A stretch of 64,000 bases of DNA from the NCBI RefSeq assembly GCF_000732195.1, contig NZ_JNNU01000023.1:1-64000 (forward strand), read 5' to 3'. Shown piece after piece: positions 8,490 through 17,718 of the stretch; within the stretch, counting starts at the first letter, position 1, and every line of letters begins with the position of its first letter. A program made the translations under genes and the position numbers. The notes beneath the pieces are model-generated. The model saw only the letters and a program-made list of their open reading frames with translations, searched no databases and was not told where the DNA came from. Source of the DNA: Neorhizobium vignae. GTDB taxonomy: Bacteria > Pseudomonadota > Alphaproteobacteria > Rhizobiales > Rhizobiaceae.

Positions 8490-9482
8490 ATGAATGCCTT
8501 CACTCTCAACCGACGTGCCATCATGCTGTCCGCCGTCGCAGGCGCATCAAGCATGCTCATCCCAAGTCTGGGTGGCTCTGGCAGGGCCAACGCACAGGGC
8601 ACGTCCGCGCTGAGCGGCAATGCCGGTCACTACCGTTTCCGCGTCGGCGACATCAGCGCAACCGTGTTGAGCGATGGTGTGATTGGTGGCCCGCCTCGCG
8701 TCTATGCAAGCAACGCTCCGGAGGCCGAGCTTCAGGAGGTCCTGCGACAAGCATTTCTGCCGACCGACCACATGACGCTCAACCTCAACACGCTGCTGAT
8801 CGAAACAGGCGGTCGGCGGATACTCATCGAGGCAGGAGCCGGCAAGACCATGGGTCCGAACGGCGGCCGTATTTTCGATAACCTCGCGGCGATCGGCCTC
8901 GATTCTACGGACATCGACACGATCGTCATCTCCCACACTCATCCCGACCATGTCGGTAACTTGAGAACCGCAGACGGCGGCAAAGCGTTTCCCCGCGCCA
9001 CGGTCTTCGTCCCAAAGGCCGACTGGGATTTCTTCATCCGCACCGATCCGGATCTCTCCTACATGCCGGTGCCGGAGGAATTTCGTCAGCGCTTCGCCGC
9101 AAATATCAAAAACAGCCTCTCGCCGTTCATGAGCGATGTCGAGCTTTATGAAGCCGGCGCCGAGATCGTGCCGGGTCTTACGACGATCGTCGCATCCGGC
9201 CACACGCCGGGCATGGCCACCTTCCTAGTCCACTCGGGAAGCGACCAGTTGCTGCTGACGGCAGACCTTGCCTATCACCCCGTCGTCAACGTCGACAGGC
9301 CCTGGCTTCCGGGTCCGGACCGCGACAAGGAGACGGCCCTTTCCTCCCGCCGGCGCATCTTCGACAGGGCGGCTGCCGAGCGCATGCCCGTGCTTGGCTT
9401 CCACTATCCATTCCCCGGTCTCGGCCGGATGCTGAAGACCGACGGCGGCTACGCTTGGGTACCCGCCAACTGGCAGTTCTGA
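8490..9482 (+). CDS. Tat-exported MBL-fold metallo-hydrolase
   Basis: This 330-residue protein has a Tat-type signal (NRRAIMLSAVAGASSML, ending near GRANAQG). A metallo-beta-lactamase domain follows with the zinc motif HTHPDHVGNL near residue 150, a second histidine in ASGHTPGMAT, the aspartate in LLTADLAYHP, and the final GFHYPFPGLGRML. It probably hydrolyses a lactone or ester in the periplasm; the substrate is unknown. The ATG at 8490 is preferred over 8472 because AGAAGGGAAG stands before it. It heads an operon with the Tat-signal aldo-keto reductase (20-base gap) and a dioxygenase-like gene. Confidence 0.87.
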   Translation: MNAFTLNRRAIMLSAVAGASSMLIPSLGGSGRANAQGTSALSGNAGHYRFRVGDISATVLSDGVIGGPPRVYASNAPEAELQEVLRQAFLPTDHMTLNLNTLLIETGGRRILIEAGAGKTMGPNGGRIFDNLAAIGLDSTDIDTIVISHTHPDHVGNLRTADGGKAFPRATVFVPKADWDFFIRTDPDLSYMPVPEEFRQRFAANIKNSLSPFMSDVELYEAGAEIVPGLTTIVASGHTPGMATFLVHSGSDQLLLTADLAYHPVVNVDRPWLPGPDRDKETALSSRRRIFDRAAAERMPVLGFHYPFPGLGRMLKTDGGYAWVPANWQF

Positions 9483-9501
9483 CGTTCAACAGGAGACACC
9501 T

Positions 9502-10584
9502 ATGAACCAGTCGAATATCAATAGACGCGGCTTCCTCGGCACGCTAGGCGCGGCGGCAACAGGGTTGGCCCTTGCCACCCACGCTACGGCGCAGACCCGG
9601 GAAACGAATACGGCGTTGCCAGCCTCTGGATCAACGGCGGATGTGTTGACTCGTACGTTGCCGCGGACCGGCGAACGGGTCACGGCGCTTGGGCTTGGCA
9701 CCTTCCTTACCTTCGACCTGAAGCCCGGTGATCGCCGTGACGCTCTCCGTCAGGTCTTCGAGCGGTACGTCGCTGCGGGCGGTCGCGTGGTCGATACCTC
9801 GCCGCTGTACGGCTCGGCCGAGGTAAGTGTCGGCCAGTTCATGGGTGAGTTCGAAGGCTCCGAGGAGATGTTCCTCGCCAACAAGGTCTGGTCGACAGGA
9901 GAGTATCTCGGAGACGAAAGCCACGCCGTTGAAAGCTTCCGGCAATCGCGCATGCGAACATGGCGTGAAACGATCAATCTCATGCAATGCCACAGCATCA
10001 TCAATGCGCCGGTCGTCATTCCGCTGATGAAGGCATGGAAGAAAGAAGGCCTCATACGCCATGTCGGCGTGACCCACCACGAGTCGACGGCGCAGGACCA
10101 GCTACTGGCGATCGTCCAACGCGACGGCGTCGATTTTATCCAGACGAACTACTCGATCTTCAACCGGGATGCCGAGCGCCGCCTGCTTCCGGCGGCTGCC
10201 GACAAAGGCGTCGGCGTGCTCATCAACCTGCCGCTCGAAAAGGCGCGCCTTATGAAAATCGTCGAAGGACAGCCGCTTCCCGGTTTCGCCGAGGAGTTCG
10301 GCGCGACGAGCTGGGCGCAGTTCTTCCTGAAATGGGTCATGGCGCATCCGGCCGTCACAAGCGTACTCTGTGGCACCTCCAACCCCGACCACATGAGCGA
10401 CAATGTCCAGGCGATGACAGGCCCGCTTCCTGACGAGCGGATGCGAGCCCGCATGGTCGCACATATGGAAACGATCCCCCGCTTCGGCTCAATTGGGACG
10501 ATGCCATGGTATCCGGGCAAAGAGACTATGTATTCCGGCCTGATCCGTGAGGCACAGGCAAACGCCGCGCAGCGCCTGCGGTAA
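9502..10584 (+). CDS. Aldo/keto reductase with Tat signal
   Basis: This 360-residue protein begins with a twin-arginine leader (NINRRGFLGTLGAAATGLAL, cut near THATAQ). The aldo-keto reductase barrel carries the usual tetrad: Asp and Tyr in VVDTSPLYGSAE, Lys in FLANKVWS and His in NLMQCHSI. The C-terminal cofactor region has VTSVLCGTSNPDHMSDNV. A Tat leader on a nicotinamide-dependent enzyme is unusual and suggests export with bound cofactor, or a leader that no longer works. AGGAGACACCT precedes the ATG. It is the middle gene of the operon between the metallo-hydrolase and the dioxygenase-like gene. Confidence 0.87.
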   Translation: MNQSNINRRGFLGTLGAAATGLALATHATAQTRETNTALPASGSTADVLTRTLPRTGERVTALGLGTFLTFDLKPGDRRDALRQVFERYVAAGGRVVDTSPLYGSAEVSVGQFMGEFEGSEEMFLANKVWSTGEYLGDESHAVESFRQSRMRTWRETINLMQCHSIINAPVVIPLMKAWKKEGLIRHVGVTHHESTAQDQLLAIVQRDGVDFIQTNYSIFNRDAERRLLPAAADKGVGVLINLPLEKARLMKIVEGQPLPGFAEEFGATSWAQFFLKWVMAHPAVTSVLCGTSNPDHMSDNVQAMTGPLPDERMRARMVAHMETIPRFGSIGTMPWYPGKETMYSGLIREAQANAAQRLR

Positions 10585-10632
10585 GGTCGCCTTGCTCCAA
10601 TTCGACACCGCTTAACAGACGGGAGACCGACC

Positions 10633-11217
10633 TTGCCTTCCACCAGACGCTCGCTTCTGAAGGCCTTTCTGGCGCCACCCTTTATCGGCGTGGCGACAAT
10701 GAAGGCCTTTGCGCAGCCCGCTCCCGAACTGCCCTTGACCCTTGCATGCGACGATGGAGACGAACAGACGCTTGAACGGGAAGCCGGCCCCTTCTTCAGG
10801 CCTAACTCCCCGCTCGAACGCGATCTCTATCCCTCCGCGCCCGGTGGCGAGCGGATCACTGTCGCGGGGTTTGTCTTCGACAGTCGCTGCCGGCCCCTGC
10901 CTGGAAGCCTCGTCGAGGTTTGGCATGCGGACGAAAACGGCGACTACGACAGCGTGGGTTTCCGCCTGCGGGGCCACCAGTTCACCGACGCTCAAGGCCG
11001 CTGGTGGTTCAACACCATCGTGCCTGCACTTTATCCCGGCCGAACGCGTCATTTTCATTTCAAGGTCCAGCGGTTGGGTGGACGAGTTCTGACGACGCAA
11101 CTTTATTTCCCCGGGGACAGCAGAAACGCCGGAGACTGGCTGTTTCACGAGGCACTGCTCCTCGACATGAAGCAAACGGGTGACGGAAGGTTCGGACGGT
11201 TTGATTTCGTCATCTGA
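10633..11217 (+). CDS. Intradiol ring-cleavage dioxygenase-like protein, Tat-type leader
   Basis: This 194-residue protein starts with a twin-arginine-type leader (TRRSLLKAFLAPPFIGVA, ending FAQ). The body resembles protocatechuate 3,4-dioxygenase subunits: AGPFFRPNSPLERDL, LVEVWHADENGDYDS, RGHQFTDAQGRWWFNTIVP and YPGRTRHFHFKV. The tyrosines in DYDS and LYPG and the histidines in HFHF occupy the positions of the four Fe(III) ligands. It could cleave a catechol in the periplasm, though exported members of this family are poorly known. The start is TTG, with GGGAGACC upstream; no better ATG gives the full leader. Last gene of the operon. Confidence 0.8.
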   Translation: MPSTRRSLLKAFLAPPFIGVATMKAFAQPAPELPLTLACDDGDEQTLEREAGPFFRPNSPLERDLYPSAPGGERITVAGFVFDSRCRPLPGSLVEVWHADENGDYDSVGFRLRGHQFTDAQGRWWFNTIVPALYPGRTRHFHFKVQRLGGRVLTTQLYFPGDSRNAGDWLFHEALLLDMKQTGDGRFGRFDFVI

Positions 11218-11531
11218 CTGAAGGAAAGCCGCCGGAGAGCACTGGGTCTTGCGGCCGTTACTGAAAATGGAGCTTGCCACGGGTCGAAGAAAATCGATCC
11301 GTCTGTTGCCACCTGCGGACCTTTCCAACCAAATTTGCGAAATATTCACAGCCAGGTCGTTCAAGCCAGCTGTCAGGGGTGGCTCTTTGCCTTCCTAAAG
11401 CACATGACCCGGAAGGCAACTCTTCAGCGAGAGTGTTTGCGCGGATTGATGATCAATGACTATCGACTGCAGCGCCGCAATTAGTCATTCGTTGGCCGTT
11501 CAAGCGATTGAACAAGCTCAACCTGCCGGCA
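11218..11531. other. Intergenic region without recognisable gene
   Basis: These 314 bases separate the dioxygenase-like gene from a convergent hypothetical gene. Short open frames here have no family resemblance or start signals. No repeat, tRNA or clear terminator with a T run was seen. Confidence 0.5.
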
Positions 11532-12023
11532 TCACAGCATTGCATCCAAGGGTACCGGATCCCCTTCTGGCGAGGGTTTAGGGGCGTCGCCAGGCTTGCC
11601 GTCTTCGTCTTCCAGCCCGAGTTGCTGAAGGATAACATCTTTGATTTGCTGTTCGATCGCCTCTCGATCTTTTTGGCTCATTGCAGCCAGCTTGTCCTCA
11701 CTAAGCTCTCGGTCCTTGAGGAAAAAATAGCGGATCTTTTCTGCCGGTGTCATTTTAGATACTTTCAGGAATTCGTCAGCCGCATCGGGTTTCTCGTCCT
11801 CGTTGAGAGCGATGCGATTCGGCTTCTGGTCCAACACAACGCCATTGCTTTCCATCGACCACAGAGCGTCTGCAAGCTTCGAACCGTATCGAGGATCAAG
11901 AGAGACTGAGGGGAGATTTCCACCTGCTTTTCCTTCCCGTGCTTCCCGGACCGTTTCTTGTCCGGAAGAACGGGAGGTCGATTGCAGAGGCAGGGGGATC
12001 CTGGAGTTACCTGCAACGATCAT
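11532..12023 (-). CDS. Hypothetical protein, charged C-terminal region
   Basis: The product is about 163 residues from the ATG at 12023; ATGs at 12059 and 12347 are in frame, but the added sequence looks non-coding. The first 50 residues are low in complexity (Ser, Arg, Gln). Residues 55-164 look like a real soluble domain: DPRYGSKLADALWSMESNGV, then KMTPAEKIRYFFLKDRELSE, then MSQKDREAIEQQIKDVILQQ, then an acidic, proline-rich tail. The pattern is reminiscent of small rhizobial hypothetical proteins. No enzyme motif, signal peptide or membrane segment is visible, and no function is assigned. It stands alone between convergent and unrelated neighbours. Confidence 0.6.
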   Translation of the reverse strand: MIVAGNSRIPLPLQSTSRSSGQETVREAREGKAGGNLPSVSLDPRYGSKLADALWSMESNGVVLDQKPNRIALNEDEKPDAADEFLKVSKMTPAEKIRYFFLKDRELSEDKLAAMSQKDREAIEQQIKDVILQQLGLEDEDGKPGDAPKPSPEGDPVPLDAML

Positions 12024-12443
12024 CGTATCGGTTCCTTGAGTTGTTCTGCCCCTGAACATCACATCGGCGGCTTGCTTGAGGCTGATCGCTTCGTCGACTG
12101 ACTTGCAGGGAATGCGAACGAGCGTGCAGTGGAGGTGGAGCGACCGCAATGACAACGGTAGCGGTCCTAAGTTGGCGGCCTCGGTCAGGAGAAGAAACCA
12201 CTCTTGCGGCCGCTGAAAGCGCAGTCGCAGTAAAGGCAGTCTGATTCGAAGCTCGAAGTCCCGCCGAAAGCGCGACGGAAAAGTAGATCTGCAGCGCGCC
12301 TGCAATATCGGCGGAGCATCGCCCAAGCCGGCGAAATGGTCGATCATTCGTAAGCGCCGGCATTGGTCTGAGACGTGCCGGGTGCCGTTCGACTGAGGGG
12401 CCGGAGCTACTTCCTCCGACCCGATGTCTTCCTGGCAACCGGA

Positions 12444-13184
12444 TCAGGCATTGAAACCTGCGTCCACATTGAGAACTGCGCCGGTAATCAGACTTGCGAT
12501 GGGACCCGCCAGGAACGCCACCACGCTGGCGATTTCACGGGGCTCACCAAAACGGCCGAGCGACGTGAGGCTCCGCTGATAATCTGCATTCTCGCCATTG
12601 GCCGGATTCATGTCCGTGTCGGTCGACCCGGGGAGGACGAGATTGACGGTGATGCCTTGGGGCCCGAGCTCGCGCGAAAGGCCTCGGGTGAACGACAGAA
12701 GCGCCGACTTCGACATGGCATACGCCGTCACACCCGGGAAAGGCACACGCTCAGCCAGCGAGGAGCCGATAGAGATGATCCGGCTCCCCGATGAGAGATG
12801 TGGGATTGCCGCCTGTGCGAACAGGACGGGCGCGCGAACGTTGACATCAAGCATGGCCTGCAGGTCGGCGAGGGCCAGATCCGCAGTCATGCCAGCGGTT
12901 CCGATGCCCGCACTGTTGACCAGGATATCAAGCCCTCCGAGTGCACCGACAGTCTGGCTGACGGCGCGGCGGATGGCGTTCGGGTCGGCACTGTCGGCTT
13001 GAATGGCCAGCCCGCGCCGGCCCTTTTCCTCGATGGTCTGAACCACCGATGCGGCCCTGTCCGCCGAGCGCTGATAGGTAAACGCGACATCTGCGCCATT
13101 CTCGGCGAGCGCAATCGCGATCGCGGCCCCTATACCCCGGGAGCCACCGTTTACCAACGCACGTTTTCCAAGCAATTCCATCAT
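12444..13184 (-). CDS. SDR family oxidoreductase
   Basis: This 246-residue classical SDR starts MMELLGKRALVNGGSRGIGA. The cofactor loop is NGGSRGIG (Asn replaces the usual Thr), followed by LVNSAGIG, the active-site YAMSK near residue 153 and the late motif PGSTDTDMNP. It resembles 3-oxoacyl-ACP reductase-type enzymes; the true substrate is unknown. Either of two adjacent ATGs (13184 or 13181) can start it, with AAGGAAG just upstream. It is divergent from the TetR gene at 13264, and the region between carries two copies of a palindrome, so TetR repression is likely. Confidence 0.88.
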   Translation of the reverse strand: MMELLGKRALVNGGSRGIGAAIAIALAENGADVAFTYQRSADRAASVVQTIEEKGRRGLAIQADSADPNAIRRAVSQTVGALGGLDILVNSAGIGTAGMTADLALADLQAMLDVNVRAPVLFAQAAIPHLSSGSRIISIGSSLAERVPFPGVTAYAMSKSALLSFTRGLSRELGPQGITVNLVLPGSTDTDMNPANGENADYQRSLTSLGRFGEPREIASVVAFLAGPIASLITGAVLNVDAGFNA

Positions 13185-13191
13185 CGCTTCC

Positions 13192-13215
13192 TTTATGCAG
13201 TGATCGATGCATAAA
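13192..13215. promoter_or_regulatory. TetR operator candidate, copy 1
   Basis: A perfect 8-bp inverted repeat, TTTATGCA (13192-13199) and TGCATAAA (13208-13215), has an 8-base spacer GTGATCGA. It lies 8 bases from the SDR start codon and is repeated 57 bases away. Length, symmetry and place between an SDR and a TetR gene fit a TetR operator. Confidence 0.65.
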
Positions 13216-13248
13216 TCGTTAGCGCCATTGCAAATTGCCGTCAATGGA

Positions 13249-13272
13249 TTTATGCAGTGGTCGATGCAAAAT
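13249..13272. promoter_or_regulatory. TetR operator candidate, copy 2
   Basis: This second copy has TTTATGCA (13249-13256), the spacer GTGGTCGA and TGCAAAAT. It matches copy 1 at about 20 of 24 positions. It covers the probable TetR start codon at 13264, so binding here would block the regulator's own expression. Confidence 0.6.
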
Positions 13273-13944
13273 GATGTTTCGACCTGCTCCGGCCATTCAG
13301 AACCGACCCCGCGCTCACGCGGCCGGCCGCGGGAATTCGACGCGCAAGCTGCGCTTGCCGCCGCGACAAGACTGTTCTGGATTAAGGGATACGAGGCAAC
13401 CTCGATCGCCGACCTGACGGAAGCGATGGGGATCGGAACCAAGAGCCTTTATGCTGCCTTCGGTTCGAAAGATGAACTCTATGCGGAAGCGCTCAAATAC
13501 TATTACACGACCTACGAAGGTTTGGTCTGGACCCGCTTCAGAGCTGCTCCGACCGCGAGAGACGCAGCGCTGGCATTTCTTCAGGATTCCGCGATCGCCA
13601 TGACCGGTGGAGATTGCAATCTGCCGCATGGCTGCATGGCGACGCTCGCCACTGTTGGCAGCGAAGGACACTCCGAACTGAGCGAACTCATGAGAGCGAC
13701 CCGTGCAGGCGGTTTCGATCTCCTCAAGGCGCGCTTCGACAGAGCGAAGAGCGACGGTGACCTTATGGCCGCGGCAGACACGACCAATTTGGCAAGGTTC
13801 GTGCAGACCGTCCAAAGCGGCATGGCTATCCGCGCCCGCGATGGAGCGGATCGCGACGAATTGCATGCTGTGGCGGAAATCGCGCTTTCCGGCTGGGACA
13901 ATATCACCGGCAACATCGATCACGGCATGCAAAGCAAGGCTTGA
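13264..13944 (+). CDS. TetR family transcriptional regulator
   Basis: The helix-turn-helix region runs from GRPREFDAQAALAAATRLFW through GYEATSIADLTEAMGIGTKS to LYAAFGSKDELYAEALKYYY. The C-terminal ligand domain includes the CNLPHGCMATL segment. The product is 226 residues from ATG 13264; in-frame ATGs at 13252 and 13207 exist, and none has a good ribosome binding site. The latest fits the usual short lead before the DNA-binding domain. It is divergent from the SDR at 12444 and shares two palindromes with it. The inducer is unknown. Confidence 0.85.
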   Translation: MQNDVSTCSGHSEPTPRSRGRPREFDAQAALAAATRLFWIKGYEATSIADLTEAMGIGTKSLYAAFGSKDELYAEALKYYYTTYEGLVWTRFRAAPTARDAALAFLQDSAIAMTGGDCNLPHGCMATLATVGSEGHSELSELMRATRAGGFDLLKARFDRAKSDGDLMAAADTTNLARFVQTVQSGMAIRARDGADRDELHAVAEIALSGWDNITGNIDHGMQSKA

Positions 13945-13996
13945 CCCTTTGCTGTGAAAACCGACCAGAACTTTAGCAGGCTCAAGGGTCTTCCCT

Positions 13997-14932
13997 TTAG
14001 GGGGTGCGGGACGAGCTTTCCGCGAAGCGGCTCGGCGAGCATCCGACAGCGCGTGCGAAGGCAGTACTGAACGCACTCGCCGACTTGTAGCCAATTGAAA
14101 AGGCGATTTCCTCCATCCTTGCCGTTCCGAACTTGAGCGCCTCCTTGGCAAGCGCCATGCGCCACCGTAACAGGTACGAGATCGGACCGATGCCGACGAT
14201 GTCACGAAAGCGCGTGGCGAAGGCGGATCGTGAGACACCGCAAAGCCTCGCCAGAGAATCGACCGTCCATTCTTGCCCGGCGTTCTCGTGCATGGCACGA
14301 ATTGCTTTGGCCACGACGGGGTCTCGAAGGCCGGCAAGCAGGCCGCGGTTAGCGGGCGTACCAGTTTCCGGAAAATCCAAAGTGGGCGTCCTGAGAATTT
14401 CGACCAACGCCAGCTCAACGAGACGGACGATGATGAACTCGCTAGTCGGTCCGGGATCGCGGCCTTCGGATTCCATCAACGTGAGCAGGTAGTGAAGCCG
14501 GTGAAGTTTGGGTGAACGAGAGGGGACCTGAACGATGGGCGGGAGAAGCCCAGTCAGGAGATCCTCGTTGGCTGTCGAAAACAGGAATTTGCCCATGTGA
14601 ACCGAAACCGATCTTTCCTGACCGGAGCCCAGCTTCAACCGTCCCTCCTTTTTGGCGGCCACCGCCGCGACGCTGTCCAACGGCTCTAATTCTTTCTTTG
14701 AGGTCAGCGTAAAGGAAAGTGTTGTCCGCAGCAGCACGAAGTCGCCCGTTTCCAGCCAAATCGGCTCGTAATCAGGTCGTATCAACTGGCATGTGCCGTC
14801 TTCTATCCAGAAAAACAACAGGTCTCCCCGTGCCGGAAAACTCAGTCCCCAATCGCCGGCGGCGTCCATGCCGCGGCCCAGAAGAGCGGCACGCGGCCGC
14901 AGCAGTCGGATAAGATCGAGGAAGGGATCCAT
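13997..14932 (-). CDS. AraC family regulator with cupin-like sensor domain
   Basis: This 311-residue regulator has an N-terminal cupin-like domain (RGDLLFFWIEDGTCQLIRPD, then LETGDFVLLRTT). The C-terminal AraC DNA-binding domain has two helix-turn-helix units: WTVDSLARLCGVSRSAFATR and MEEIAFSIGYKSASAFSTAF, ending GCSPSRFAES. Proteins of this layout usually control adjacent detoxification or oxidoreductase genes. The divergent DUF1330 gene at 15047 is its nearest candidate target. A similar regulator is at 54525. Confidence 0.88.
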   Translation of the reverse strand: MDPFLDLIRLLRPRAALLGRGMDAAGDWGLSFPARGDLLFFWIEDGTCQLIRPDYEPIWLETGDFVLLRTTLSFTLTSKKELEPLDSVAAVAAKKEGRLKLGSGQERSVSVHMGKFLFSTANEDLLTGLLPPIVQVPSRSPKLHRLHYLLTLMESEGRDPGPTSEFIIVRLVELALVEILRTPTLDFPETGTPANRGLLAGLRDPVVAKAIRAMHENAGQEWTVDSLARLCGVSRSAFATRFRDIVGIGPISYLLRWRMALAKEALKFGTARMEEIAFSIGYKSASAFSTAFARAVGCSPSRFAESSSRTP

Positions 14933-15046
14933 TTCTGTACGGTCGATAAAGTCTTCTGGTGTTGGCGTTATGGAGGGCTCGAAAAACCTAGCATAATTTG
15001 CCGGGGAATTTCACGAGGCCTGAGGCCCATTTCACCGGAGATACCG

Positions 15047-15412
15047 ATGATCAAAGTCACTCCCGCCGATATCGAGCGTTTCGTTGCCGAAGACGATGAC
15101 CAGCCGGTTGTCATGCTCAACCTGCTTCGGTTCAAGGCTGACGGCGGCAGGCAGCGCTACTTCGACTATCTCGCCATGGCCGGCCCGATCATAAGCCGGT
15201 ATGGCGCGGAAATCATCTTCGCCGGCGATGGGGCGACCGCGTTGTGCGCCGAACCCGGTCAATCCTGGGACGCGGTGGCGCTCGTGCGCTACCCAAGACG
15301 GACAGCCTTCGTCGAGATGATCGCCGACCCCGCCTACGCCGTTGCCGATCCAATCCGGATGTCGGCCCTGGAAGAGGCGGTACTGCAGCCAATCCGCACC
15401 ATGACTCGATGA
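15047..15412 (+). CDS. DUF1330 domain-containing protein
   Basis: This 121-residue protein has the small ferredoxin-like DUF1330 fold. Recognisable parts are QPVVMLNLLRFKADGGRQRY, FDYLAMAGPIISRYGAEIIF and the terminal VALVRYPRRTAFVEMIADPA. No enzymatic role is established for most members. ACCGGAGATACCG stands directly before the ATG. It is divergent from the AraC-type regulator at 13997 and convergent with the molybdenum hydroxylase operon. Confidence 0.85.
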   Translation: MIKVTPADIERFVAEDDDQPVVMLNLLRFKADGGRQRYFDYLAMAGPIISRYGAEIIFAGDGATALCAEPGQSWDAVALVRYPRRTAFVEMIADPAYAVADPIRMSALEEAVLQPIRTMTR

Positions 15413-15537
15413 GCGGTGAGACAGACGCGCATTTCAAATCTGTGAGGTCGCGCCTCTCTTCGCCCGCGTGTCTGCGCACAGGAAAGGGCATCGTTTGCCC
15501 CTTCTTCGTCTCGCATGCCTTGCCGTTGAGACCTGCT

Positions 15538-17718
15538 TTACAGCAAGTCTTCAATCCTGATGGGTAGATGTCGCACACGTCTGCCGGTCGCATTGTAGAC
15601 GGCATTGACAACGGCTGCAGCCGCTCCGACCATGGCGACTTCGCCAAGACCCTTTACGCCGGACATGTTGAGCTTGAAGTCCGGCTGGTCGATGAAATCG
15701 ACGTCGATTGCGCCGATGTCGGCGTTGACCGGCACGACATATTCGGCAAGATCATTGTTGAGCACGCCGCCGAAGCGAGGGTCTGTTTCACCGGCCTCCC
15801 GGAGTGCTGCGCCAATGCCCCAGACGACACCGCCCCTTACCTGGCTTTCCGCTGTGCGCCGGTTCATGACCCGGCCGCAATCGGCCACGCTGACGACGCG
15901 TTTCACACGCACGCGCCCGGTTGACGTCTCCACGTGAACTTCAGCAAAATGGGCGATCCAGCTGAAGGCCATAAAGTCGGGATATTCCGGTCCGGTGGTG
16001 GATGGAATGCCTCTGCGCAATTGCTCGATGACCTGTGCGTCCTTGCCGAGCGGGATCGTATTGACTGTAACTTCCAAGGAGGGGCGGCGGGTCCGCGCAA
16101 GCTGGACATGAACCGGCTCTTCCGACAACGGTGCACCGGTCAGAAGGCTTAGCTCATCGCGCAGTTTCAAGGCAGCGCCTCGGGCTGCCGGCGCAGCGCT
16201 TCCCGTTCCCCAGGAGCCTGCGGTTATATGTTGCGGCGCATGGCCGGTATCGCCGATGCGAACATCGAGCTTGGTCGGGTCCACGCCGAGAATCTCGATA
16301 AGCTCCGCGGCGATGACGCTACGGATGCCTTGTCCCATCTCGTGACCGGAGGTTGCGATGTCGCATCGTCCGCTTGCGAAAAGACGAAGCGTTGTTACGG
16401 CGGCCGTCATCGATGCCTTGTAACTCCCGCATGCGACGCCGAGGCCTATGAGGTCGCCATTGTCCGCGACCAACGCGCCCGGCTCGCGCATCCGTCGGCT
16501 CCAGCCGAACAATTCGGCACCGCGCCTCAGACAGTCCGCGAGATGGCGTGACGAAAAAGGCTTGCCGGTGATTGGATCACTTTGAGCGTCGTTTGCAAGG
16601 CGAAGCTCAACGGGATCCATTCCGACAGCTTCGGCAAGCTCATCCATGGCGCATTCGGTGGCGTAGCTTGAGGGATGCTCATGGGGAGCACGCTGATGGC
16701 CTGGGGTCTGGGTATCGACCCGGACGATGCGGTCACTTCCCCGCCAGGCACCATAGCCATACATGCGCGGAGGATTGGCCCCGTGGTCACAAGCAAATCC
16801 ATCATACCGGCCGTTCTGCTGGACCGTTTCATAAAGCCCGGCCAGCAGGCGCCCTTGTTCATCCGCCCCCAGCCGAACGCGGTGGCGGCTTCTTGGGCGA
16901 TAGGATGCGGTATGAAACAACTGACTGCGCGACATCACGAGTTTCACCGGCCGGCGCAGCAGGACGGCGGCACTTGCAACGAGCACACTCTGCTCTTGAA
17001 TTCCGTTCTTCTGCCCAAATCCTCCGCCGGTATAGGGGCTCACGCCACGCAGGCGCGTCGGGTCCATTCCCATCATGCCGGCAAGGCCGCCGGCGAAGGC
17101 TGACGCCGCCTGCGTTCCTTCGTAGATCCTGAGTTCACCATCCTCGAATGCGGCGGTCGTCGAGATCAACTCGATCGGATTATGATGCTGCTGGGGATGC
17201 AGATATTCGACATCGACACGATGATCGGCGGTAGCGAAGGCTGCTTCCGCATCACCGGAGGAGAGCTGGCGATCGGGTTCGGCCTCGGGGCTGGCAAGGT
17301 CGTCTTCCATGCGAGCGCTAAATGGCTCCGAGGCATAGCGGACCTTGACGGCTTCCGCGCCCTCGATAGCGGCTTCCAACGTTTCGGCAACAACCAGGGC
17401 GACCGGTTCGCCTCGGTGGCGCACGACCGGGCTCGTCATCGGCTGATGGCCCTTGCCGGGCTGACCATAGGCACCGCGAGCGGCAGGAGTCGTCTTGATC
17501 TGCGAGAAATCTTCATGTGTGAAAATGCGCACCACCCCCCGCACATTCTGTGCGGCAGTCATGTCAATCGCTTCAATACGTCCCTTGGCGATCGTCGCTG
17601 GAACCGTCATCGCATGAAGCAGGCCCGCGATCGGCTGGTCTGCGGCGTATAGCGCCCGGCCGAGCACTTTTTCATAAGCATCGACCCGCGGGCGGTCAGC
17701 AGTCCGTTCCTGCGTCAT
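15538..17718 (-). CDS. paoC: Aldehyde oxidoreductase molybdenum-binding subunit PaoC-like
   Basis: This 726-residue large subunit belongs to the xanthine dehydrogenase family. It has the N-terminal domain VDAYEKVLGRALYAADQPIA, molybdopterin-binding stretches (TGGGFGQKNG, GHEMGQGIRSV, AGSWGTGSAAPAARG) and the catalytic-glutamate region GVKGLGEVAMVGAAAAVVNA near the C-terminus. PaoC-type subunits oxidise aldehydes with the molybdenum cytosine dinucleotide cofactor. Its ATG overlaps the stop of the FAD subunit by 4 bases, giving the order paoA-paoB-paoC. A longer open frame upstream is only read-through of the paoB region. No paoD-type chaperone follows. Confidence 0.85.
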   Translation of the reverse strand: MTQERTADRPRVDAYEKVLGRALYAADQPIAGLLHAMTVPATIAKGRIEAIDMTAAQNVRGVVRIFTHEDFSQIKTTPAARGAYGQPGKGHQPMTSPVVRHRGEPVALVVAETLEAAIEGAEAVKVRYASEPFSARMEDDLASPEAEPDRQLSSGDAEAAFATADHRVDVEYLHPQQHHNPIELISTTAAFEDGELRIYEGTQAASAFAGGLAGMMGMDPTRLRGVSPYTGGGFGQKNGIQEQSVLVASAAVLLRRPVKLVMSRSQLFHTASYRPRSRHRVRLGADEQGRLLAGLYETVQQNGRYDGFACDHGANPPRMYGYGAWRGSDRIVRVDTQTPGHQRAPHEHPSSYATECAMDELAEAVGMDPVELRLANDAQSDPITGKPFSSRHLADCLRRGAELFGWSRRMREPGALVADNGDLIGLGVACGSYKASMTAAVTTLRLFASGRCDIATSGHEMGQGIRSVIAAELIEILGVDPTKLDVRIGDTGHAPQHITAGSWGTGSAAPAARGAALKLRDELSLLTGAPLSEEPVHVQLARTRRPSLEVTVNTIPLGKDAQVIEQLRRGIPSTTGPEYPDFMAFSWIAHFAEVHVETSTGRVRVKRVVSVADCGRVMNRRTAESQVRGGVVWGIGAALREAGETDPRFGGVLNNDLAEYVVPVNADIGAIDVDFIDQPDFKLNMSGVKGLGEVAMVGAAAAVVNAVYNATGRRVRHLPIRIEDLL

